Shown here one piece after another: positions 27,774 through 36,643 of a DNA stretch of 64,000 bases (position 1 is its first letter; each line of letters begins with the position of its first letter). The notes beneath the pieces are model-generated. The model ran no database searches and had not been told where the DNA came from. It saw only the letters and a list, made by a program, of their open reading frames with translations. Source of the DNA: a virus. The DNA lies in IMG/VR virus record IMGVR_UViG_3300042863_002243, positions 84,939 to 148,938 of that record; one strand, 5' to 3'. The translations under genes were made by a program, and so were the position numbers.

Positions 27774-29561
27774 ATGTCATCTAACAAAGAAATTAAAGTA
27801 TTATCAGAGAGGGAGCACATCCTATTAAGACCAACCGTTTATGTTGGGAGCGTTAAACCAACAGACGAGAAAGTACCAGTGATTCGCGATAGCCGTGTTT
27901 TTGTTGAGTCTAAGACCATATCAGTTGGAATGTATAAGTTATTTGATGAGGTATTCTCTAACTCATTAGACGAAGCTAAACGAATGAATGGCAAGATGAA
28001 GAAAATCACTATAGCTATTGATTCTAAAAGCAATTCCGTTTCTGTTAAAGATTCTGGTAATGGATTTTATAAAGGTACGGAGATTAATAAGATAAGTGAA
28101 AAATCTAATATCGAAACTGCAGTATCACAATTAAGAGCAGGATCAAATTTCGAGAATGATGATGTTGAAGAATCACTAGTGGGTACTAATGGTATGGGTG
28201 TCAGCTTAGTTAATGTACTTTCTAAATATTTCAGTATCGAAACAGTAAATGATAAATTCTATTACTTTCAGGAATGGAAAAATTACGAGGGTAAAGATCC
28301 TAAGGTCTCTAAGAGATCGTCTGATATGAAAACTGGTACTTCAGTTACATTCACACCTCTTTCTGAAACATTTGGATATTCTAAATGGGACAAAGAAGTT
28401 CTTTCATCTATACTTATTCTAAAATACGATCTAATCAAAAGAGACCCGATTATAGGTAAACTTGAAATAGAATTATCTTGGGACGGGGAGTCAATAGATC
28501 TATCTCCTGAATTTTTACCACAGGATTCTTTTAAGATTAATACAGAGATAGGTCAGATAACAATATGGGAAAAGTATGAAGGATCAGGATCATTAAGCTT
28601 TGTTAACTCCGCTCTTTGTTCTGGAATACACCAGAAGATATTTAATGACTTTGTAAACACAAAATTAGAAGACACATTAGGTCATCACTTTTACGATTGT
28701 CTAATTGTGCTAAATCTTCCACCTAAGTATGTTAAATTCGGAGATCAGAATAAAACTAGATTTGTTACAACAAGGGAAGAGATTGATAATTTACTGATGA
28801 ATAAATTTGGAGCTAAGTTACAAGGACTTTTTAAAACCGAACTATTTGAAAGAATAGCAAAGAAAGTTGAAGAGAGAAAGAATGATGGATACGTAAAAAA
28901 ACTTAGAGCAGAGAAAAGAAAAGTAAATCTTAAACATTCACACAAGTACTTTCCTGCACAAAAAGCTATTGCAGAAAATCTATTTATAGTTGAAGGACTT
29001 TCTGCTATGGGATCTATATTACAAAAAAGAAATCCTAAGGAAGATGGAGTTTATGCTCTAAAAGGCAAGATAAAGAATTGTAAAAATATTGGGGATCTTT
29101 CAGATAACAAAGAGATTCTTGAATTAATGCACATTCTAGGATTAGATCCCAGTTCTAGAAACAACGAAATTATAGGTTACAAAAGAATAGTTATTGCTAC
29201 TGACCCAGATCCGGATGGATCGCATATCACATCTTTATTAATAAATCTTTTTTATAAATGGTTTCCTACTGTTATTAAAAATAAAAGGTTAAGTTCATTA
29301 AAAATCCCTCTTGTTTCTGTAGGTGATGGAAAGAAAAGAAAATACTATTGGGACATGGATGATTTTAAAACTGCTAAGCCCACTGGTAATGTTAGATACT
29401 TAAAAGGATTAGGTTCTCTTTCTTTAGAAGATTGGGAATGGGTAATGAATAGAAAAGATTTTGTTGGAATAGATGAAAATTCAGATAGTAAGGAAAAACT
29501 AGAAATGGCATTTGGTGATTCTTCTGAGGCTCGGAAAAAATGGTTATCTAATATTAAATAG
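27774..29561 (+). CDS. gp39: DNA topoisomerase II large subunit (gp39-like, gp39+gp60 in one chain)
   Basis: A 595-aa protein with a GHKL ATPase N terminus (EVFSNSLDEA, VKDSGNGF, GTNGMGVSLVN) and a TOPRIM domain (VEGLSAMG near residue 400, ATDPDPDGSHITSLL near 480). In T4 these are divided between gp39 and gp60; here they are one gene. It forms the type II topoisomerase with gp52, encoded 4.9 kb downstream. A 74-nt AT-rich leader precedes it. Confidence 0.9.
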   Translation: MSSNKEIKVLSEREHILLRPTVYVGSVKPTDEKVPVIRDSRVFVESKTISVGMYKLFDEVFSNSLDEAKRMNGKMKKITIAIDSKSNSVSVKDSGNGFYKGTEINKISEKSNIETAVSQLRAGSNFENDDVEESLVGTNGMGVSLVNVLSKYFSIETVNDKFYYFQEWKNYEGKDPKVSKRSSDMKTGTSVTFTPLSETFGYSKWDKEVLSSILILKYDLIKRDPIIGKLEIELSWDGESIDLSPEFLPQDSFKINTEIGQITIWEKYEGSGSLSFVNSALCSGIHQKIFNDFVNTKLEDTLGHHFYDCLIVLNLPPKYVKFGDQNKTRFVTTREEIDNLLMNKFGAKLQGLFKTELFERIAKKVEERKNDGYVKKLRAEKRKVNLKHSHKYFPAQKAIAENLFIVEGLSAMGSILQKRNPKEDGVYALKGKIKNCKNIGDLSDNKEILELMHILGLDPSSRNNEIIGYKRIVIATDPDPDGSHITSLLINLFYKWFPTVIKNKRLSSLKIPLVSVGDGKKRKYYWDMDDFKTAKPTGNVRYLKGLGSLSLEDWEWVMNRKDFVGIDENSDSKEKLEMAFGDSSEARKKWLSNIK

Positions 29562-29569
29562 ATATATAC
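29561..29569 (+). promoter_or_regulatory. late-type promoter motif, start-proximal (GATATATAC)
   Basis: Overlaps the topoisomerase stop and lies 13 nt before the ATG at 29574. Confidence 0.45.
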
Positions 29570-29573
29570 TTTA

Positions 29574-30326
29574 ATGATTTTAAGATTAAGCGATTTTGTT
29601 AATGAGCAGGATTCGAATATTCCTGATGGAAGCGAGGGAACTCAAGCTCCCGTTAAGAGCTATGCAGGTAAACTAAAAATAAACTGGGATATGCCAGACC
29701 TTGCTGAGGAAATATCTCATTATGACGATAAAGCTAAATTGGAATTCTACCAGCATAATATTACTATTGGTAATAAAGATATAGGTAAAGTTGCTGCTAG
29801 ATCCACCAAGTTTTTTAAATATATTAATGAGCCATTTAAAAAAGGACACATGGAAACAATTCCTATTGTTTCTGAGGATGGATTTGATGTTAATAGTATT
29901 CAGAATTTAATGGCTTATGAGTTTGATAACATCATTGCTGGAGCATATGGTAGATCTTACGGAGATGTTCTAATAAAAATATCAGATGATCTTAAAAGAA
30001 AAGGCACTTTATCATTGCCTGCTCCTATTGTGATTAAATTTATAAATTTTGGAGAGACAAGAACATCTTCAGAATACAGCTATTATCTTTTTTCTGGTAA
30101 TAGGATAGCTAACTTAGCATTACAATATAATATTCCACTAAGAGCTTTAGTATTAGATTTAGTTCCTTCAAGAAGAGACGTTAGAGAATTTGCACAAAAA
30201 TCAGGTGCTACTACAGATCCGGTTAAATTCAAAAAGCTTCTTAGAAGAGAAACTGGTAAAGAAACTCTTGACGATCTTAATGCTAGAGAAAGATTTAAAA
30301 TTATACAATCTCTTAAAGATTTCTAA
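29574..30326 (+). CDS. hypothetical protein with capsid-targeting-like tag
   Basis: A 250-aa protein starting MILRLSDFVNEQDS, a strong tag with cut after VNE (residue 11). Near residues 175-205, YYLFSGNRIANLALQYNI resembles the GxxR region of ParB/Srx-like folds, a weak lead only. No membrane segment. A start-proximal late motif precedes it and an early-type promoter follows it. Confidence 0.6.
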   Translation: MILRLSDFVNEQDSNIPDGSEGTQAPVKSYAGKLKINWDMPDLAEEISHYDDKAKLEFYQHNITIGNKDIGKVAARSTKFFKYINEPFKKGHMETIPIVSEDGFDVNSIQNLMAYEFDNIIAGAYGRSYGDVLIKISDDLKRKGTLSLPAPIVIKFINFGETRTSSEYSYYLFSGNRIANLALQYNIPLRALVLDLVPSRRDVREFAQKSGATTDPVKFKKLLRRETGKETLDDLNARERFKIIQSLKDF

Positions 30327-30347
30327 TTCATTTAGAAAAAACTCCGG

Positions 30348-30385
30348 AATCATCTGAGCCCCTATTTAATTTCTAGATATATTTG
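30348..30385 (+). promoter_or_regulatory. early-type promoter (AATCAT, 24 nt, TATATTTG)
   Basis: AATCAT at 30348-30353 and TATATTTG at 30378-30385, the latter matching the Bacteroidota -7 consensus TAnnTTTG. It should serve the UV endonuclease gene. Confidence 0.65.
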
Positions 30386-30407
30386 TAGTATGGTATACAA
30401 AAATAAT

Positions 30408-31313
30408 ATGGGATATTGTTGTATATGCCTTTCTTTAGATAAGGAAGGTGTTACTACAAATAGAGGAATGGTTAAAAAAACATTTCTTAGAGAAGGATTA
30501 AAGTATGTTTCTGAGCTAGCTTTAAAAAACACTAGCGATTTAATTCGTATAATCAAATTCAATTCTGATAATTCAATAAAAATGTATAGAATAAGTTCTG
30601 ATATGTTTCCTTGGATGTCTGAATATGAAATAGACGATCTTCCTGATATAAAAGAGATATTAAATAACCTAGAGGAAGCTGGTAGAATAGCAAAAGAAGC
30701 TGGACAAAGACTTAGCTTCCATCCATCACATTTTTGTGTGATTGCTTCACTAAATCCTGAGGTTGTTACAAAATCTGTAAAAGAGCTTAGACAGCATGCA
30801 GAAATTATGGACAAAATGGGATTAGAAAGAAGCTATAAATATCCTATAAATATACACATCAATACAACTAAGCCATCCAAAGAAGAATCTGCTGAAAGAT
30901 TCATAAAAGAATATAATAAATTACCAGATACTGTTAAATCTAGATTAGTACTCGAGAATGATGACAAAAAAAGTCAATTCACACCAACGGATCTTTACAC
31001 CTTGATATATAAAAGAATAGGAGTACCTATTACTTATGATTATTTACATCATAAATGTAATCCGGACGAATTATCTGAAATGGAAGCTTTGGAACTTTGT
31101 ATATCTACTTGGCCAGAAAATATACCAGCTCTAACTCACTTTTCGGATTCGAGAAAGCTTTTTGAAGATTCTAGTGTTAAAGATGTAGCACACTCCGATT
31201 GGATATGGAGTAAAATAGAAACTTATGGGAAAGTTTTTGATATAGAATTAGAAGTAAAGATGAAAGATCTTGCTCTATTAAAATATTTAGATAAATGGAA
31301 GAATCAGATTTAA
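30408..31313 (+). CDS. uvsE: UV damage endonuclease (UVDE family)
   Basis: A 301-aa TIM-barrel protein: MGYCCICLSL start, RLSFHPSHFCVIASLNPEVV, INIHINTT, LVLENDDKKSQFTP and VPITYDYLHHKCNP, the metal-binding strands of UVDE/UvsE. It nicks 5' to UV photoproducts and other lesions. I chose ATG 30408 over the in-frame ATG 30390, because the TATATTTG box ends at 30385 and would start transcription at about 30391; the family also usually begins with a GYA/C-type start. The stop lies within the next gene. Confidence 0.85.
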   Translation: MGYCCICLSLDKEGVTTNRGMVKKTFLREGLKYVSELALKNTSDLIRIIKFNSDNSIKMYRISSDMFPWMSEYEIDDLPDIKEILNNLEEAGRIAKEAGQRLSFHPSHFCVIASLNPEVVTKSVKELRQHAEIMDKMGLERSYKYPINIHINTTKPSKEESAERFIKEYNKLPDTVKSRLVLENDDKKSQFTPTDLYTLIYKRIGVPITYDYLHHKCNPDELSEMEALELCISTWPENIPALTHFSDSRKLFEDSSVKDVAHSDWIWSKIETYGKVFDIELEVKMKDLALLKYLDKWKNQI

Positions 31314-31501
31314 CAAACAAAAAATGGATCCCAGAGAATGAGCTTTATTTATTAAGTGTATCTGAAGGGATAATAGAAAATTATCCTAATATAGATCTTG
31401 AAAAAGAACTGAATGATGCAGGATACATTATTGAAGATTTAATACAGCCAGATAGAATTAAAATCTTCATGGAAAGACTCCAGGAAAAATATCCAGATTA
31501 A
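31295..31501 (+). CDS. small hypothetical protein
   Basis: A 68-aa acidic protein overlapping the end of the UV endonuclease gene by 19 nt and followed after 31 nt by dnaJ. Likely helical with a WIPENELYLL start. No family recognised. Confidence 0.5.
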   Translation: MEESDLTNKKWIPENELYLLSVSEGIIENYPNIDLEKELNDAGYIIEDLIQPDRIKIFMERLQEKYPD

Positions 31502-31532
31502 TGGTATTTATTATTGGGATTAAAAAATAGAG

Positions 31533-32591
31533 ATGGAGAATTATTACAATATATTAGGTGTACAAGAAAATTCTGATCAGAACTCGATAAAAAAAGCTTA
31601 TCGTGAGATGGCTAAAAAATATCACCCGGATAAAAACAAAGAACCCAACGCTGAAGAAAAATTTAAAAAAATAACCGAGGCATACGAAAATATTGGTGAT
31701 CCAGCTAAAAGACAGGAATACGATAGGAAAAGAAGCTTTCAGAATCCTTTCTCTAGCGGATTTGATGATTTTAGTAGATTTAACACCAATTGGAATCACA
31801 CAGATCCTTTTGCTGACCATTATTCTCATGGTAGGGGATTTACACCGGAAGCTCCTAAAGGTACTTCATTAAATATAACACTTAAATTAGATTTACAAGA
31901 TATACTTAAAGGTGTTGATAAGAGGATAAAAATCAAGAGAGATAAAAAATGTAATCCCTGTTCAGGAACTGGTTCGGAAAATGGTGCTTCTTTCCAGACA
32001 TGTGGTACATGTAAAGGATCGGGATTTATAACAGTAAATAGAATAAATGGATTTGTTCAGATGAATTCAGTTAGCACTTGCGGTTCATGTGGAGGTGTAG
32101 GTAAGGTAGTACTTGAAGTTTGTTTATATTGTTTAGGTAATGGACTAAAATCAGAGGAAGATATTATAGATGTCAACATACCTGCTGGAGCATCAGATGG
32201 TATGCAATTTGTTGTTTCTGGTAAAGGTAACGAGGGTAAAGGTAACGGTAAAAGCGGGGATCTTTATGTTAAGATTAAAGAAATACCTAATACTGAATTT
32301 ATTAGAAAAGGAGTTGATCTTATCACTAGTAAACAAATAACTTTTATAGAAGCAATATTAGGAACTAATATAGATGTGGAAATGCCTGATGGAGAGAGTG
32401 TTAAAACAGTAGTATCTCCAGGAACTGTACCTGGTACAGTTCTAAGTTTTGCTCAGAAAGGAATTCCTGTTTTAGGATATGGTGGTATTGGTAATTTTCT
32501 TGTTGAATTAAATATAAAAATCCCAGAAAATCTTACGGACGATCAGAAAAAATTCTTAGAAGAATTAAGACAAAACGAAATATTTAATTGA
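31533..32591 (+). CDS. dnaJ: DnaJ (Hsp40) chaperone
   Basis: A 352-aa complete type I DnaJ: J domain with HPD at residues 31-33, a G/F-type linker, a zinc domain with four Cys pairs (CNPCSGTG, CGTCKGSG, CGSCGGVG, CLYCLGNG), and C-terminal substrate-binding domains. It would deliver clients to host DnaK, probably for virion assembly or to redirect host proteostasis. No DnaK or GrpE is in the window. Its stop overlaps the next ATG region (32588-32591). Confidence 0.95.
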   Translation: MENYYNILGVQENSDQNSIKKAYREMAKKYHPDKNKEPNAEEKFKKITEAYENIGDPAKRQEYDRKRSFQNPFSSGFDDFSRFNTNWNHTDPFADHYSHGRGFTPEAPKGTSLNITLKLDLQDILKGVDKRIKIKRDKKCNPCSGTGSENGASFQTCGTCKGSGFITVNRINGFVQMNSVSTCGSCGGVGKVVLEVCLYCLGNGLKSEEDIIDVNIPAGASDGMQFVVSGKGNEGKGNGKSGDLYVKIKEIPNTEFIRKGVDLITSKQITFIEAILGTNIDVEMPDGESVKTVVSPGTVPGTVLSFAQKGIPVLGYGGIGNFLVELNIKIPENLTDDQKKFLEELRQNEIFN

Positions 32592-32914
32592 TTATGACTT
32601 TTATATTTTATATACTTGGTGTTTGGGGACTTACACATATTCTAGTAGCTTCTAAAATTCTTGAGGGATTTAGAAATTGGTTATTAATAAACTCCCCTTT
32701 CTTTGGCGATATGCTTAATTGCTATCAATGTACTTCATTCTGGGCATCAATGATTTTATACTTCTTTTTTGATAATTTAAGGCTAGAAACTATAGATTTT
32801 ATTATAAAAGGTTATAGAATAAGCCCCGATTTTTTATTGTATTCTTTTATTGGGTCTGGTATAGTTTCTTTTATTGCTGTCATATTATCTCTATTGATAA
32901 AAAGATCCAAATAA
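32588..32914 (+). CDS. DUF1360-like membrane protein
   Basis: A 108-aa protein with a hydrophobic N-terminal helix (MTFIFYILGVWGLTHIL), a NCYQCTSFWASMI segment like the CPxCxGFW motif of DUF1360, and a second C-terminal helix (FIGSGIVSFIAVILSLLI). It should be an inner-membrane protein. It overlaps dnaJ by 4 nt. Role in phage biology unknown. Confidence 0.6.
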   Translation: MIMTFIFYILGVWGLTHILVASKILEGFRNWLLINSPFFGDMLNCYQCTSFWASMILYFFFDNLRLETIDFIIKGYRISPDFLLYSFIGSGIVSFIAVILSLLIKRSK

Positions 32915-32917
32915 TTG

Positions 32918-32926
32918 GATATATAG
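32918..32926 (+). promoter_or_regulatory. late-type promoter motif, start-proximal (GATATATAG)
   Basis: 12 nt before the ATG of the tagged gene at 32930. Confidence 0.5.
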
Positions 32927-32929
32927 ATT

Positions 32930-34423
32930 ATGGACAAAAAATTATTTACGTTTAAACAATTTATAAACGAGCAAGACGATGCAATACCATCGAGTGCAAC
33001 TGGATCACCAGATACAGGAAAACCTGAGACTGAAAGAGAAGCAAAATCCAGAATTGCAACGGGTATAATCAAAGGTCTATTTGGTGAAAATGTTGGACTT
33101 ACTGGAGGTGTGGATTCTTTTATAGACCAAACCAAGGAAGTTAAAGAATCTTTACCGTATAGAGGATGTGGTGCTAGCGAGCCTTATAAATTAGAGAAAA
33201 ATCCTCTTTCTGTAATGACTATTAAAATACTTCTTAATTATCTTCAGGAAAAAAAAGTGGGAGATTATAGTAGAATTATAACAGAATTGAATGAGAAAAG
33301 AGCAGTAATAATAGGAATAAGAAATAAGCTTGAAATAAAGAAGGAGACATCAAATCAGGATAGATTCACGGATGCTCTTTATTTTATTCCTGGTAATGCT
33401 AAAGATGGATCTGATGTTGTGAGTGCCACTGGACCTACCGGACCTACTGGATCTACTGGACCTGCACCAGTTAAAGAAACACCTGTTAAAGATAAATCTG
33501 TATTTGATAGAATAAAGGACAAAAAGAATGAATCTATGGAAGATAGATTAAATTCTATTAACTACGTGATTGAATCTGGTGTTTTTACTTTCGAAGAATA
33601 TTATTCATTGAACGAAGAAAAGAATCAAATATTATCAATTCTAAACGAGGACGATGACGACAATCCAAGTAGTTGGTTTGCCCCTGGTGCTTTTAAAAGA
33701 AGAATTGAAAAGGCTAAAAAAGATGCAGAGGATGCTAAAAACAAAAATAATCCTACGGGACCAATTGTACCAACTGGACCAACTGGACCAACTGGACCAA
33801 TACCACCAGCAAGTCTTGGAGATAAAATAACTCCATATCAAATAACAACTGTACCTAGTTTAGCATACTACGGAAAGAAACCAATGAATCCTAAAGGTGT
33901 TGGTGTTAAACTTCCAGGAGATACCCTATACATTCTTAAAGAAAGCTCCTTAGGTAGTGGCAATAAATATAAAATGATGGTAGAGGGTGAACCAATTAAA
34001 GTTGGAAGATACCCTATCGGAGTAACTAAATTTGAAAGTTACAAACCAGCTGAGGTTTACACTGAATCTTGTGGAATGCAAATACACAGGTCGTCTACGA
34101 AAGGTGTTGGTATTTGTGTGGGACCTTGGTCAGCAGGATGTCAAGTATTTGCTGACAATCAAGAATGGCAGGATTTCATATCTAAAGCTGAGAAAGAACA
34201 GATGAATGCTACTAAATTTTATTACGCATTAATACAATTAGATGATATTCCAAAAGAGGTTATGGACGATGCAATGAAAGGCCTTGTTTATCAAGGATCT
34301 GTAGATCTTGCTTCAACAAACCCTACTGGAAGTACTGGAAGTACTGGAACTACCGGATCTACGGGAACTACAGGAGCTAATAAAAAAGCAAGAGTACTTA
34401 CTAACTTCGATAATATCTCTTAA
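32930..34423 (+). CDS. tagged protein with L,D-transpeptidase-like motif and collagen-like linkers
   Basis: A 497-aa protein starting MDKKLFTFKQFINEQDD, with cut predicted after INE (residue 14). Short GPTG runs (around residues 168-178, 275-290 and near the C terminus) separate domains. In the last third, QIHRSS (H386) and WSAGCQVF (S401, C404) resemble the His and S-x-G-C active site of YkuD-type L,D-transpeptidases and related wall-cleaving proteins. It may act on host peptidoglycan after delivery with the DNA. The enzyme class is uncertain because the usual SHGC motif is altered to SAGC. Confidence 0.55.
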   Translation: MDKKLFTFKQFINEQDDAIPSSATGSPDTGKPETEREAKSRIATGIIKGLFGENVGLTGGVDSFIDQTKEVKESLPYRGCGASEPYKLEKNPLSVMTIKILLNYLQEKKVGDYSRIITELNEKRAVIIGIRNKLEIKKETSNQDRFTDALYFIPGNAKDGSDVVSATGPTGPTGSTGPAPVKETPVKDKSVFDRIKDKKNESMEDRLNSINYVIESGVFTFEEYYSLNEEKNQILSILNEDDDDNPSSWFAPGAFKRRIEKAKKDAEDAKNKNNPTGPIVPTGPTGPTGPIPPASLGDKITPYQITTVPSLAYYGKKPMNPKGVGVKLPGDTLYILKESSLGSGNKYKMMVEGEPIKVGRYPIGVTKFESYKPAEVYTESCGMQIHRSSTKGVGICVGPWSAGCQVFADNQEWQDFISKAEKEQMNATKFYYALIQLDDIPKEVMDDAMKGLVYQGSVDLASTNPTGSTGSTGTTGSTGTTGANKKARVLTNFDNIS

Positions 34424-34433
34424 TAGAAACTTT

Positions 34434-34486
34434 ATTCTATTCCACTGATAAAATAATAAAATAATTTATTTAGTGGAGAATAGAAT
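34434..34486 (+). promoter_or_regulatory. inverted repeat sequestering the gp52 start codon
   Basis: Left arm ATTCTATTCCACT (34434-34446) pairs with AGTGG (34472-34476) and AATAGAAT (34479-34486), with a 2-nt bulge. The GTG start codon at 34473-34475 lies in the paired AGTGG, so the RNA hairpin could block translation. Confidence 0.55.
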
Positions 34487-35882
34487 AACGATCTCGGATC
34501 AAATCAATGTTGACTATAGAAAGTATGCCTTGTATGTTATACAGAGTAGAGGTATACCTAATTTTTATGATGCTTTAACTCCTGTTCAGAGACTAATTCT
34601 ACAGAATTCTCCCAGTATTTTTAAGAAGACTGTTGGTGTAATTGGTGAGGTTTTTAGTACTGGCCTTTATCATCATGGGGATTCTTCAATGGCTCAGGCC
34701 ATATCAAAATTAGCTAGACCATTTTCGTGTGCAGAACAGATACTATTAGGTGATGGATTCTTCGGAACCCCTGTTAATCCTTCACCATCTGCTCCAAGAT
34801 ATACGCAAGTAAAAATTTCTAGTAAGTACAAAGAAATAATTGAAAAGTATAAAGATCTAAATGTACCTAATGAAGAAGGCGGGTATGATTGGATACATGT
34901 TGATTACCCTATTGGTTTATCAACTCACATTGTAGGTATTGCAGTAGGATATAAATCTAATATATTACCAAGAAAACCTGATGATGTTGTTGCATATTTA
35001 GAAGGCAACAGAACAAAGAAGCTAAAGCCTTATTTTAAAGGATTTAAAGGAAATGTATCTAAAATGGATGGACTTAAATCCTCATGGCTTATTGAAGGAG
35101 ACGTTGAGATCGACTTAGCTACAAGGACTTTTAAAATCAATTCAATATCTCCATTACAAAGATATGAATCATTTTTTATAAGACTCAATTCTTTATTAGA
35201 AAGAAAAGGCCTAAATTATAAAATGGATAATTTTTCCACTGATAATGTTAAGATAAGTATCAAATTCAGATGTACAGATCAGGAATTTAAAGATATGTCA
35301 GTCCTTTTAGCAAAAGAAACTAAGCAAATTGTCACAGAAAATATTGTATTTGTTAGAGATGGAAATGTTTTAGAGTATGATTTTATAGAGGATTACTTAG
35401 ATGAATTTATTTTACAGAAAGAAAAAACAATACTTAAAAGATATGAAAGAGATCTTGTGTATCTTAATGATGAACTAGAATATCTTGAAGCAAAATTAAA
35501 ATTCCTATTGTTCATGTCTGATAAGAAAAGGGCATCTGACGAAGTTATGGGATTTTTATCTAAGTATAGAAGAGAAATATCAAGGAGATTAGAATCAATA
35601 TCATTGATTAAATTGAATAAGGAGGAAATTATTAAGACTTCTGTGGAAATTAATTCAATAAAGGATGATATAAAGAATAAGAATCAAGAGATTAAAGATC
35701 AGAAAATTAAACTTAAATTAGCTGAAAAATTAAATTCGACTTTATCTAAAAAGAGTTCTAAAGCAACTTCATTACTAGGAGAAGTTAAGGAGGAATTTCA
35801 CGAAGGTATAAGATTTTTTGATCCTGAAGATGATATAGAAGAACAAGAAGAAGAAACAAAATTAAATATAGAAAATGACTAA
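34473..35882 (+). CDS. gp52: DNA topoisomerase II medium subunit (gp52-like)
   Basis: A 469-aa protein with a GTG start. The N-terminal half has the gyrase A-type DNA-cleavage core: RGIPNFYDALTPVQRLIL, GLYHHGDSSM, GDGFFGTP, and APRYTQVK with the catalytic Tyr at about 110 (T4 gp52 uses Tyr116). A long coiled coil follows (about residues 310-440) and an acidic end. It cuts and rejoins DNA with the gp39-like subunit. The final codons overlap the clamp gene by 8 nt. Confidence 0.9.
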   Translation: MENRITISDQINVDYRKYALYVIQSRGIPNFYDALTPVQRLILQNSPSIFKKTVGVIGEVFSTGLYHHGDSSMAQAISKLARPFSCAEQILLGDGFFGTPVNPSPSAPRYTQVKISSKYKEIIEKYKDLNVPNEEGGYDWIHVDYPIGLSTHIVGIAVGYKSNILPRKPDDVVAYLEGNRTKKLKPYFKGFKGNVSKMDGLKSSWLIEGDVEIDLATRTFKINSISPLQRYESFFIRLNSLLERKGLNYKMDNFSTDNVKISIKFRCTDQEFKDMSVLLAKETKQIVTENIVFVRDGNVLEYDFIEDYLDEFILQKEKTILKRYERDLVYLNDELEYLEAKLKFLLFMSDKKRASDEVMGFLSKYRREISRRLESISLIKLNKEEIIKTSVEINSIKDDIKNKNQEIKDQKIKLKLAEKLNSTLSKKSSKATSLLGEVKEEFHEGIRFFDPEDDIEEQEEETKLNIEND

Positions 35883-36642
35883 GAAAAATCAAATTTGGAA
35901 TTTTAGAATCTCTAACCCTAATAATTTTATTGCTTTCCTTAAGAAGCTAAAACTTGTAGACAAGAGTGTACCTTTAGAAATTGAGGGAAGTAATTTATTT
36001 GCAAAAGTTAGAACACCTGATAAATCAGTAATTAAATTTGTAAGTGTAGATGTTAACGATATTCTTGAAGGCGATTTTCCTTCCACAAGATTAAAGATCG
36101 GAATTCTGGAAATAGGTAAATTGATTGATGTTTTTAAATACTTTGGACCAGAGGAAGAACTAAATCTTATAATAGATTCACAAGAATATGAAGGCGGATT
36201 AATAGCTACTGGTCTTAAATTCTCGTCTTCTTCATTAAACATTTTTATTAAATGTGCAGATATTAGTTTACTTGCATATATTGATGATAATATACAAAGA
36301 CAGATTCATTCCACCGAAGGATCGGAAGTTAATTTTGAAATCACAAGAGAGAACTTCCAAAAGGTAGCTTCTTTAACTGGAATAGAAACGAACTCTGAAG
36401 AACTTCTTAATTTTGATATTGAAGAAAATGGGGTTATCATTAGAGGAAATTCATTCCAATATAATTTAATTAAAGGTAGAACTGCAAACGGATTTGAAAG
36501 TCCTAGCGTATATACAATCTATAAAAATCAATTCTCTTATATCGACCAAGAAGCATCAGAGATTCACTTTCACGAAAATAGAATCTTAGTAAAGTCAATT
36601 GAGTCAGATTCAATAATTGCAATAGGTTTAGTAGAGGTATAA
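35875..36642 (+). CDS. gp45: sliding clamp, gp45-like
   Basis: A 255-aa protein without motifs that stand out by eye, but with the alternating strand pattern of a PCNA-like clamp. The part from residue 155, ITRENFQKVASLTGIETNSE then FDIEENGVIIRGN, follows the T4 gp45 layout (KAEDLQQLLRVSRGLQID then VKEGKIVING). T4 gp45 is 228 aa. It directly precedes the polymerase C-terminal half by 1 nt, as expected for a polymerase partner. No clamp-loader genes (44/62) are in the window. Confidence 0.65.
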   Translation: MTKKNQIWNFRISNPNNFIAFLKKLKLVDKSVPLEIEGSNLFAKVRTPDKSVIKFVSVDVNDILEGDFPSTRLKIGILEIGKLIDVFKYFGPEEELNLIIDSQEYEGGLIATGLKFSSSSLNIFIKCADISLLAYIDDNIQRQIHSTEGSEVNFEITRENFQKVASLTGIETNSEELLNFDIEENGVIIRGNSFQYNLIKGRTANGFESPSVYTIYKNQFSYIDQEASEIHFHENRILVKSIESDSIIAIGLVEV

Positions 36643-36643
36643 T

